64,000 nt of DNA from Bagarius yarrelli (lineage: Eukaryota > Chordata > Actinopteri > Siluriformes > Sisoridae), in NCBI GenBank assembly GCA_005784505.1, contig VCAZ01000005.1, positions 5,645,001 through 5,709,000 on the forward strand, given 5' to 3'. The first letter of the stretch is position 1, and every line of letters starts with the position of its first letter. The notes beneath the pieces were generated by a model, which saw nothing but the letters and a program-made list of their open reading frames with translations, was not told where the DNA came from and did not search any database. The position numbers were made by a program, and so were the translations under genes. Below are positions 48,048 through 60,500 of this stretch, one piece after another.

Positions 48048-51000
48048 TTATTCATCATCTGCTTCTTCGTCCTCTAATAGGAACTCGCTGATTTCTGCCT
48101 TCATCGCAGCCCTGTGAAGTAACAGACAAGAGATCATCATCATCATCATACTGAGACAATGAGGGTCAATATTAATTAGAAAAAACCCCCAGTTGGTTCA
48201 GCTTTATTCACCTCCTCTGGCGTTTCTCTGCTTCAGATATTATATACGGTGGCAGGAAGTTTGGCGCTGTCTGTAACACACACACACAGCTGTTGATAAA
48301 GGGCTTTCTGCTTAAGATAGGTGTTTGACGTGTGTTTCCTAATTCTGCTCGCTGTGGGGGAATTGTGTTCATTCAGTGACATCGGACACTAATGTTGGGT
48401 GAAGTGTTCTGCATATAAGGACATGCTGTGGAGAATTTTGGTTTTAATGTTTGGCAGTAACTTCAAGATCTGGTTATGGTTTTCACCACACCGTTATGCA
48501 CTGGTAAGGTGTCCACAAACTTTTTGAACTAAGTGTTAAAATGAGGTTAGGATATGCTTCAGGAACACGAGTGGGACCACACAGTATTAAATGCAGGTGC
48601 TTATAATTTCTAAAACTAGACTACTGGAATTCAACCTCTGCAGATGATTCAGAATGCAGCAGGTGTTTTCAACCTTTCAAAACTTTCATCCCCCCCCCAC
48701 TTTCTTCACTGGCTTCCAGTCACTGCACGCATCAAATTCAAAACACTGATGCTCACTTACAGCCCTATAAACAGAGCAGCCCCCGTTTATCTTAAAAGGC
48801 TCATCAATTCTCATATTTCACCGCAGATATTGCACCCTGAGATCCACAAGCACCGCTCGACTGGTCACATCATCCACTAAGATGCCAGGTAGCTTTGCAT
48901 CTAGACTTTTCTCCGTTCTGCTATCAAGATAGTGGAATGAACTTTTTATTAAAGCCGGAACAGCCAAATCACTGACTTCCTTCAAGAGATGACTGAAAAC
49001 CCACCTCTTTTTGAAATACCTGGCACCTGACATTTAAAATAAAAAAAAATCTTTTACCTATGCTCCTCTTTTTAACCATTTTTTTGTGGGTTGTTACGCT
49101 TTGTTTTTAAGATCTTTTCCAGTATTATGATTATGATGAGACTCAAAGCACTTCTGTACGCCGTTCTGGATAAAAGCTTCTGCTAAATGAAATGTAAATG
49201 AACACTATGGCTAAATTTCTCACCATGTCTTTAACAGTCAGCCTGCAGCTGTAACACAGGAGGCTCTTCAGGTCCGTGTCTGCAGGAACTCTGAGCGGCA
49301 AAACAAACAGCAGATATAAAATAACAAATCATGACAAAACAGCAGAGATGCAAAAGGAGGAAAAACGTGAGGGATTAGAACCAATAAGACTTTCCTCCTG
49401 AGGTAATAATGACTCGTATCTCCTGGTGTAGTGTTTATTTTTTACGTTTCACACATTTACAGAACTGATAGACATCATTACCCAACACAACATACATTTA
49501 TCTATTTTATACAACTGAGCAATTGGACCCCCAGCCCAACAGTGGCAACTTGGTGGTGTTGGAAATTAAACACACATTCCGCAATAGTGGTCCAACACCT
49601 TACCCACTGCTCCTGACCTTCTCCCACACTTCCTCTGCTTTCATCACCTGGGATGAAAAACATAGATCGAAACAGAAAATGTAGTTCTACTCACCTGGAT
49701 TTGGAGCAGCAACCTCCATCTCCACACATCTGTTCCTGACAGCAGCCTGTTTTAGTTTGGCCTTTTTCCTTTGGTGTACGCTGGGACAGCTGCTCTGACA
49801 CCAGTGTGGCATGAAAGGCAGTGGCTTCATCTATAGACACAGTGGTGGCGTTAGAAAGGTTGAGACTGTAGACTGTTGCAGTGTGGGGTGGGTGGAGGAG
49901 ATCACAGGATAGTGTTACCCCTTATCTTACTCACTATATAAAATGTATTTGGACACTAAGACAGTGGTCCTGTTTACATACATAGATTGTTGTTCCGACT
50001 GAAATATTCTGGTTGGTTTTACATTGGATGTGATCTTTTCTGAATCGCTGTTTACATAAGCAGACACTTTCAATCAAATCATTATTTCTTTAGCACACAC
50101 CTCGTCTTTCACTGCATAAATTTTTTATTATTTTCTTACTATTTACTAGTCCTGGAAATCGTGTTGCTTTTATGCATGTTTTTTTTGGGTTTTTTTATAA
50201 AAAGACGGAGTGCGGAGCCGACGCATTATTATTGCAGTGCTGTACTATGAGCCATCGATTTCCTTTAAAGAGCCGAATCCTGTTAATGAAAGTCTGTAAT
50301 AAGGTCTGGTGAGAGTTGGGCTACAGAAGAAAAATAATACTTATGCATGATGTACAGGTAACCAGAATAAGTCATTCGCGTGGAGAAATGTTTTAGTTAA
50401 TCTGTTTTTTGATCAGTTTATTCTACATTAACCACAGGATTTTTTTCTATTATAACCACGCCCTTTTCCGAGCGATTTACATTTATCTAATTTCTATCCT
50501 ACTAAGGAACTGAAAGTTAATGGCTTTGCTCAGAGGCCCAGCAGAGGCAGCAGCAAGAAATAAACCTATGATCTTCCAGTCAACGGGCCAACACCTTAAC
50601 CACTCAGCTACCACTTGTATAGCACTTTGGTCAATATAAGCCAGGAGGCGATACTGCATTCGAAGGATTGTGGGTTTAATTCCCAGCATCACTAAGCTGC
50701 CACTCTGGGCCCCTGAGCAAGGCCCTTATTCCTCAATTGCATAGTAGGATAAAAATGAGATAAATGTGCATCACTGTCGATAATGGTGTCTGCCAATGCC
50801 AAAAACAACATGCATTTAAATGGGCTCTCTTTAAATAAAATGTACTTGCTACAATTATAGAAAAAACTGCAGCAAAAATCCCAACATTTTTGACTCCAAC
50901 AACTCAAAAACCCCATGATGTCCTAAAGGAATCTATTAGATACCATATGTTTATCATGACATAACATTTTTAAATGAAGCTGGGAAATACAATCATACAG

Positions 51001-51554
51001 TCCCTGGAGTTTACACTTTATTACAGACTGTAAAATCTGACGAAGCTGATGGAACTGAGCTATTTATTTAATTCCAGTCGGTTTCTTTAAAGCTGCTGTG
51101 TGACACTATGAGGTAAAAACCATCTCCTACAATCAGAATTAGTTTTAATTTTTTTCTTAATGAGTAAGCCAGAGGGATGCGTAGCAAAGGAAAACTTCCT
51201 GAGGCAGGAAGAAACAGAGAGATTAGACAGGAAAAGACTTATTTGTAAAAACTTTAAGCGCTGTAACCTGCCTGCTTTGATGTCGAGGGCAGAGAAGCAG
51301 AGAAGACACTTAACAGCGCCCTCTGAGGAGAAGGAGGAGGAGCTCTGAGAAGGACACGCCGTGTGCAGCTTCTCGCTTGTTCTAGGTAGAAACCAGCGGC
51401 TGAAATTAAACACAATCTCATATGGACAAATAATTTAAATGTCAAAGTCGTGTGAGTCGTACCTGTACACAGTGCTGATAGTGGAGGGAAAGTCCGCCTG
51501 CAGTTTCACCAGGAAGCTCTCGGTCAGACGCTGAATACTTGCTGTATCAGAAGA
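48048..51554 (-). CDS. ctu2: ctu2 exons: C-terminal part with cysteine pairs
   Basis: Six exons (51554-51463, 51381-51272, 49830-49695, 49290-49224, 48270-48212, 48111-48048). Cysteine pairs KCLLCFSALD and LLCYSCRLTVKDM match human CLLC and CYSC. The exon between them adds CC, C and CC (TGCCQEQMCGDGGCCSKS), suggesting a metal-binding module. The tail FLPPYIISEAEKRQRR and the acidic ending EFLLEDEEADDE before the TAA at 48050-48048 resemble the human C terminus. Confidence 0.94.
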
Positions 51555-54500
51555 CTAACACAGGAAAAGGGAACACAAACGCCAACATCAATAAAACCCT
51601 CCAATGTCCAGAACAAGTAAACTGGTTGTAATGACCCTACAACCAGTTTACTTGTTCATCCTTGGACTAGTTTTGCTAGCAAAGGTATAGCAATGGGGCA
51701 GGCATACATAATGTTATTACTAATAAAACATGGAGCATTATGTTAGCATCCCCCTAGGGGACCCCTCTTACATTACACTGGAAGTGCTTGCTTTCTCCTA
51801 ATGCCAGCCGCCATATTAAACTAGCACAGCGCTTTCTTATGCATTTGATCATTTAAACATGACGACTTTATCCAACTGTTTGTTTAAAAAAATCTGGTAA
51901 ATTAGATATTTTATGTATGTGTGTATGTATGTTTTATAAATATATATCTAGGTAACAAAAATATTTTAAAATAATATTTTAGAAGGGCCTCATCTATTAA
52001 CTATGCCAGGGGCCCCCACTTTAGTATCAAGTATCGAGAAGGCCCGAATGCTACGAGACCGGGTCGTCCACAATGCTGTTGGAGCTTGTGTTGAGTGACC
52101 AGGTGAGGTTCTACTCCAGATGGACACGAAATTTGGTGCATTTGGTGATCTCCCCCGATCCGTCAATGTTCGGAGAATGGTCTCTCTTTGCTCTTCTAAA
52201 GTCAACAACTATCTTCTTAGTCTTTTCGACATTTAGACAGGTTGTTGGCTCTACACCGGGCTGTCAGCTGTTGCACTTCCTCTCTGTATACTGACTCGTC
52301 CTTCTTGCTGATGAGACCCACCACGGTCATGTCATCTGCGAATTTGATGATGTAATTGGAGCTGTGCATTGTTACTCAGTCATGAGTCAGCAGCGTAGAC
52401 AGCAATTGGCTAAGCACACGGACCCGGAGGGCCCCAGTGCTCAGTGTGGTGGTGCTGGAGATGCTGCTTTCAATCCGGACTGAGGTCTCCCAGTCAGGAA
52501 GCTCAGGATTCAGTTGCAGAGGTAACTGTTTAGGCCCAGCAGGCTCAGTCTCCCGATCAGATGCTGAGAAATGATCGTGTTGAATGCTAAAGTGAAGTAT
52601 ATGAACAGCATTCATACACAAGTGTCCTTATGATCCAGGTGTGTGAGAGCCAAATGGAGGGTTGTGGCAATGGCATTGTCAAGGGAGCAGTTCACACCAT
52701 ACACCAAACTGTAATGGTTCAGTGTAGGTGGCAGCAGGGTTGAAGCACTTTATCACGATGGGTGCAAGTGCAGCGGGACGGTAGTTGAGGCAGGAGACTG
52801 TCGACTTCTTTGGTACGGGGACAACGGTAGCAGTTTTAACACAGGGAAGTGTTAAAAATGACAAGTCTAGTTGTTATGCACAGTTCCTAAGCACACTGCC
52901 AGGGATGTTGTCTGTTTTAGCAGACTTCCCTGGGTTAACACTACTTAGAGTTCTTTTCACATTAGCCGTAGTTAGACGGTGGGAGGAGAAATGGTCTTTC
53001 TCGCTGCCACATTGTTCCGTACCTCAAACCAAACGTAAAAGTCGTTTAGCGCATCTGGGAGGGAGGCGTCACTGTCACGAGCAGGTGAAGTTGTCTTGTA
53101 GTTAGTGATCATCTGCCCTGTGTCTCCACTGTCCTAGAACTGTGGATTCTCTTAGCGTGAGAGAAACCAGACTTAAAGAACCCATCCTCATTTGGGTGAA
53201 AAACAGGTAGCAGAAATTATGTAGTTACACTGTGTGTAAGCAACTTAAATCATAAGTCCTCGAAGAACAGCTGAAACGTCTTTATGGTATAAATAAAGCG
53301 CCTCCTTAGCATTAGCGCTGGATGGAATAAACATTCCGACAATGAAAACAGCAGTGAATAAAACACTACCCTCCAGAATGGGGAATGGAGACACTTTTCC
53401 GGCAGACGAGCTAAACATATTTTATGCTTCCTTCAAGGCTGCAGCTAATCAGGTTAGCGGTGCTAGGGACATGAAGAGCATGCACACTAATCACGCTAGT
53501 AGCACAAACAGCATGCACGCTGAGAGGGTCGGAGAGGGAAAGATGTTCACGATTTTGAAGCATGACGTGAGGAGGGCATTTAGGAGAGTGATTACCAGAA
53601 AGGCAGCAGGACCAGATGACATTAAAAGTTGGGTTCTGAAAACCTGCACTACCTCTTCCTGAAAACAGTCTCTAGTCCCCTTATGCTTTAAACTACCACC
53701 TAAACAGCTAACAGTTTGCTGATGACACTGTTGTGGTGGGCCTGAACTCCAACAACGACAAAACAGCCTACCTACAGGAGATTAACAACCTGGAGAGATG
53801 GTGCCAGGAGAACAACTTGCTCCTAAAGGTCAACAAGACTAAGAAGTAAATAGTGAATTTTGGTACAAAGCAAAAGCAGTCATACCAACCGATCATAATC
53901 AACAGGACCCCAGTATCGAGAATTGACAGTTTCCAGTAACTAGGTGTTCACATCACATAAAACCTGTCATGGTCCTGTCACATCAACCCCCTAGTAAAGA
54001 AAGCCCAACATCATCTATACCAACAACCCAGCTGCTAAAGAGTAAACACCTGCACCATCAAAAGCGTTCTGACAGACAGTATTACTTCCTGTTACTTCCT
54101 GGTTCGGGAACAGCACCATGCAGGCCAGGCAGGCCCTCCAGAGGGTGGTGCAGTCAGCTGAATGTTCCATCAACATCGAGCTCCCGGTCCTGGAGTACTT
54201 CTAAACCAAGTGGTGCCTGACCAGGGCTAAGAAGAGTTCTTGCACCATTCAGTATTGACAAAAAAGCACATGGCACCACCGCAAGCCTTACTGCACCGAT
54301 CTGCATTTCATCAGGTGACGCTGCAGGATGAGGACCTGGTCCTCGTAGCAACCCGAGGTCGCAAAGCTTGTCAAGCACATCATCATGCTCATAGGTTGCT
54401 GCATCATCATTGTCTCTGGTGTCCATGTGCCTTCTATTGTCAGGCTAAAAAAACATAAATAGCACCATTTTGGATCCGGTGTGGCTGCTGCGTGTGCTAC

Positions 54501-57500
54501 GACCTGCCGCGCATCTTGAATTAATAACATATCTTGGTTCTGATAACTTATCTTGGTTTTTGCCTCTGTTTGCTGAGTACTGACCTCTGCAGACTGAAAA
54601 CGCTACAAATGACCTGCTGGTTTGGAAACGACGACCCAAACTACTAAACCGCCCTCATCAAAATCACTCAGATTCTTACATTCCTGTTTTCTGTTTTCAC
54701 CCTGTTTACTTCTAGAATGTTTATCTCTGGACTGCTGCCCTAGAAATGCCACTCCTTGACAAGAGCAATAGTAACACAGTGATTAATGTTCTGGCTGATT
54801 GTTGCATGTCTTGGGCAAAAAAAATGGCCAATTATTTTTTACTTTTTGCGTTTTCACCCAGAATTCAGCCAGACAAACATGCAATTAGTTTTCTCAGACC
54901 ACTACAGAAATGTTAAACGTATTAAACCTTAAATATTGGCACCCTTCAGTGGTGCTCTCTCTTCTCTGTTGCCCATCACAGGCTTTCAATACTCCTGTCT
55001 AACACATTCACACCTCCAGGCCTCTGATTTCCCACACTCACTGTTAGTCTGATGAAGTCTTCCTTTAGCTCAGTCGCTTGAACAAAACCAAACTGTGAAT
55101 CCTTTCCGCCTCATTGCTGTCTGTGGCATTATGGCAGTAAGAGAAAGAGAGTGGGGAAGTAAAAGAGCTGCATCAAGTCCACGTCCTCTCTCTCTGTTCT
55201 ATAGCCCACCAACACACCTCACTAGTTTTAAAAAATGAGGACATTCAAGTCTCATGGCCAAAGTTATAAACACACTCCCTGAACACCTTCCTGCTTCTTC
55301 TGTAGCAAAACTAGATGCAATAGGGCTGGACAATTAATCAAAAAGTAATCTAAAGCGAGATTAAGAACTTCTAACTGGCCTAATTTCATATATGGGTTAA
55401 TTTTTATCCTTTTCCTTTAAAAACCTCGATTTATTCATTGTAATCAGGGTAAAATGTTTTCATTGGTCAATGTTTAGAAGTACATTTGGCCACAGACTGA
55501 GACCACCGAAGTCTACAATGGAACGCGACAGAAAATCATTCATACCTTGTGGCATTAAAACATTAAACTCTATAGCCCTTCATTCGAGAGCTGTGATGAC
55601 GGCATGGACAATAACCAATTTCTCTCAATTATTACAGTTACAATATCAGTACAGTGCAATTCAACTAATTGTGCAATGATATTTTTTTATTAGAGATACC
55701 ATTTATAATATATACATTTCATGTGCAATAACTTTCTTTCACAATACAACCAATTTCAGCACCTTCCTGTAAAATTAATCAGTATTTTATATTTTATACA
55801 TTTTTTAGTTATTTTATTTTATATTTAAATATCCATTTTATCTTATTAAATTTTTTTTTTTCCTTTGCTGCTGCTTTATTTTTTGCACTTGTTTTTTCTA
55901 ATAAGCAGCTACTGGAAAAAGAATTTCCTTTGGGATAAATAAAGAATTAACTTATGTTACCTTAATTACTGGAGGTTTTGTTTTTAGGTCACAATGCCCA
56001 GTCCTGGTACATAATGTGCAGTAATAATAAAGAAAAGCTGTATTTAAACCTTTCTGTAATGACACCCAGTAGTAATAAAGATCTGTAAGACTGAAATATA
56101 ATAACCTCAGTTATAAGAGCAAAAGGAGCACGGCTGCGTCCCTAAGGAGGAAGAAGAACGTTGAGCTCAACCCAGACTCTCACCTTGGTGTCGAGGCCTG
56201 GGATGAAGACAGATGGTACTTTAAACAGCCTGTTATAAAAGCAGATCTCTTTGGACGAGTATTCCCTCATGGGGCGCAGCATTAGCACGTCACCGTACCG
56301 AGAGTCGGAGAACGCCTGGCAGAAAGAGACAGATGGAGAGTTATTAGGTTTTTGTATCTGGCATAAGAGCCCAGAATGCAGTTCATGGGGCTGATGATGA
56401 CAGTCTGGCATAGAACACTGAACCTGACAACTTTTATTACATTCCTTTAACTTTTGTGTTTTTTTAAAAAAACATTGTTACAGCTTGCTCTCTCTCACCA
56501 TCTCTCACCCTCCCTTTGTCACCATCACTCACACTCTCTCACTCACTCACTCACTCACTCACCCTCTATCACTCACTCACTAACTGTCTCACTAACCCAC
56601 CCAACCTACCTCTCACTCTGCGCACTCACTTGTGCGTACTCACGCACTCTCACTCACTTACTCACTCACGCACCCTCTCTCTCTGTTTAAGATACCACTG
56701 GATGACTTTTGAATAAAATTATCGTTAATATTCTATTTGCAGGTATAAAAATCTAGACTCAGGCACGCCCCTTTGAACCACAGTTCCTGTTATTACAGGA
56801 AACTGCTGTAGTTTTAAAACATGATTGTTGCTGGAATTTTTTTTTAAATCAGTATTCATAAATAAATTCCAGTATTATTTTAGTCATAATAATAAATAAT
56901 TAACAGTTGCGTACTGCTTCTCTCAATGGGTCAAAAACAAAAAATAAATTTCATTTAAAAAACTTTAAATAAAGAACGTCCCTACTGGTTCTTGCCAGTT
57001 TAGTCCCCTTGCAGAAAAAGAGGTGTTTGGCTAAAACCTGACAAACCTGTACCCCATCAAAAGTCTGACCAAAAATTATAATTAAGAGTTATGCCTAATT
57101 TTACTGCATAACTTTTGTTGTGTGCGTGAATAACACAAAGAGTGGGGCATGTAGGTTTATTATGTGCTGATGCTGATGCTCTGTTTGCGCTGTCTGTCAG
57201 GGACACTGTCATATGAGTGTGTGATGACTTACATGCAGTTTGCACACTGTTTAAAAAAAAAAGTTTCCTTGTCTTCACTTGTTTGCTATTTACCTTAGAC
57301 TTGCAGTTCCAGTTCAGTACTAAAACTGTTTCATTAATCTAATTTAATTAGTGTGCTCACTGTATCAGCTGCCAGAGCTGCCCCTCGTCCCAGAGCGATG
57401 TTAGAAAGCAGTTTAATAGCCAGACGTGTACAGCTGTCTCCCATCATCACCTTTGAGTAGCTGTTAATCCGGGCAGTGTGCAAAATCAGGTGCTGCCTAC

Positions 57501-60500
57501 AAACATCCACACACACACCAAAGAAACAACAATTACACATGCCAACACACACAAACAACACACCCTGATTTCAGAGATTTCTAAACAAAGAGCAGAGTGG
57601 GTTCAACCCACTTTTTCACACACACTTTAAATCATTGTGTTTTCTCATTAAGCACCTTCAGGACTTAGGGTCCTTTATCAAGGTTCTGCCTTTCCCTGCT
57701 GACTCAGACACCACTGACAATGACCGAAAAAAAAGGGAGAGAGAAAGAGAGAGAGATGGAGAATGTAGAGAGTGGAGACAGCAGTAGAAGTGATAAAAGA
57801 GAGAGAAAGACCTGCTTGGCTATTGTGCTATAAAAGCCTCTGAAAACAGGGCACTTATGGGCTGAATTAAACAAAGACCCGAGTAATAATCTTCACAAGG
57901 CCTATCTACTTATTTCTAATTGGGAGGCAGCATTAATTTTATATGCAAGACAAAGCAAGTTTTTTTATATATATAGATTTATATAAACTGTATATTTATA
58001 TATACACACAGCGGTAAATCAAAGTGCTTTAAATTAGAGAAATTAAAATTTTGAGAAATTAAAATTATCAAACAAAATAGTCAACAGTAAAAAAAGAAAT
58101 TAAAATAAACATTTTACAATTGATTTAAATTAAAACAATTAAAAATATAAAATGATTACAGTCAGCTGGAACTCAGCACAGTGCTCATTCAGTAAAAGAA
58201 GAACTAAACAGATGGAGGAGACATCGATGTTGCTTTTGGGAGCCCAAAGTACCTCAGATGTTTTTGGAAAAGGCCAATGAAATTGGTTGCACAGAATTTG
58301 CATGGCTGGCCACACCCCGGATATCGGAGTAAAAATAAGCCATGCTCACTCGTTCTGTCTCGAGAAGCCGAATGTATCGAAACCCTAGGAGCAGTTCAGC
58401 GCTGTGACATGGGGGACACGTCCTCTCCGTAACCCCCATTAGGGAATGAGAATTAACATAACCTGTTGACCTTTAGGCGCACAAGCTGAGCCTCATCTCC
58501 TCCCAACAAGTGGGAGGGTCACCTTGTAGGCGAGGTTCAGTGTACCCCGGGAGTGGCTAAGCAGACACGAAGGTGTCTGCAGTTGGAAGTGGAGCGTCTT
58601 GTAAACCAAAAATGTGCCTTTTCCACAGTGCCTGCTGCTGGCACCATTGATAAATGAGAAAACTTGTTTGATTGACCAGCATGCGTCAGGTAGAGTAAGC
58701 TGACCAAGCTGTGTATGTAACTCAGGAAAAGAGAAAGCTGCTCTTTTTTTGACCAGATAAAGGCCGAAGACCAGATTTTGACAAAATGGCGGATTGCCGT
58801 GATGGACCCAGAGTGCCTCTTCACCTCCACCCCGCCTCGAGACTGGGTCACCTGCCTTAGGAAAGCCATGAAGCATTCGGAGGGTTCTTTGTGGGTTGAG
58901 AATATTCCTGCAAGCTGCCGGCTTTTTGAACTGGCTTGGCTGAGGGCCTGGGTAGTTGTATTGACCTGCAGGTTGGTTGCGCCCTTCCTTGTACAGATTT
59001 TTCAACACTGGCCTAATATACCTGAAAGATGGCCTTGGCGTGTAGGGTGGACACGGGACAAATAAGCCTTCGCCACTAGAGAAGAAGAGAAGTGTTGGGC
59101 AGCCCCGCCAGGTGGCAGCATTCTGCAGGCACAAGTGCACTTGAAGGACCTCCGTGCACCCATCACTATAACCTCCTCGAGTGAGGTGAGGCAGAGGAGG
59201 CTGGTACACTAGGACCTAGACCAAAACGGCGCTCAACATGATTTTGTCAGCTCCTTGTCTACCTCTGGGAAGAAGGGAACATGGTATAGATGTGTCCCCA
59301 GTGAGTGCCTACTCAGCTGAGTCATCTGCCTCCAACGGATCAAGACCGCCTCAGATGCTTTAGCAGGGAATCAAATAATTTTTCCTCACTGTAAGTATTT
59401 TGTGTGTGTGCATGTGTTATTCATTACTACTGTGTAAATAAGTGTCTTATGTTTCAATGAACTAACACTAGCTAGCATTACTGCATGTACTGTGTGTTTT
59501 CTGGGAGTACAATTTTCTTTTATTATTAAATTTTGTATATTTTACACTTTGTACAACTAGCTAGCCAACCAAGCTAGGCAACATTAGACAGACAGAAAGA
59601 CAATTTGTCACAACTGCATCCAGTGAGGAGACCAAAAGTCAGAAAAAGAAAGAGGAAATGTGTGGACAGTTACAGACACACATTTACTCACAACATGCTC
59701 ACACCCACACACTTTGTATTGATTTGGTGTTATTGATTTTATTTCTAAATAATAATGTGTTAAAAATGAAAATAAATATATATTTAAAACATTGATGTCA
59801 CATGGACTACTTTGTCGATCATCTTGGTACTTTTCTGGCATTTGAACCTGGTGGTTACCTTGTTGTCAATGAATGGGCCAGAGAGGCCCAAGATTTCATG
59901 AACAATACCTTAACTTGTTCCGAGAATGAAAGACTTACAAGGTTTGGAACAACACAATAGTGAGTAATGACAATTTTTGGGTGAACTATCACTTTAATGT
60001 CACGGTGAAGATGGTGGAGTTAAGCTTACCTCAGTGTGTGCAGCATGTCCTGTTTGGCTGTTAAGGTTTTCAAAGAGGAGAAAAGTCCCTCTAACGCTAG
60101 CTTGTGTTCTGGTGTGATTGTTGAGGTCTGCAAGCTTAGTCGGCTTAAAGCCTCCTCGGATTGCTCCACTGCAGACTTCCCATGACCCCGGCTCATTTCA
60201 GTTCGAATGTGCTGATCCACTGCTGCTTTGTAGCTGAAGCTGGAGCAGGGCTGCTCCTGACTACACACAGACTCAAGGATCGACTCAGGCAAGGTAAAAA
60301 CCTGAGACACAGCCATGAACACAACACTCCAGCTGTTAGAGCAGCTCAATCCTAACACAGCTAAAGTATTAATAATGAAGGTCAAAGACTTCAGCTTGAA
60401 CTTTAAAACCAATTAAAAATGTGCTTTTTGGGAAGATATAATAGATAGCAAACAAAATGATGCAACTGGCTGAAAGGAGACATGGAATTAACAATCATAC

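Noticed and set aside
48644..48880. Small gene between piezo1 and ctu2 exons
   Set aside because: The frame is the worn C terminus of an L2-type LINE.
51266..51267. GT donor for the ctu2 exon at 51381-51272
   Set aside because: It would add two codons and place a TGA at the start of the next exon.
54154..54530. Histidine-rich and other open frames of 72-90 codons
   Set aside because: Overlapping frames in several phases within degraded retroelement sequence, no conserved content.
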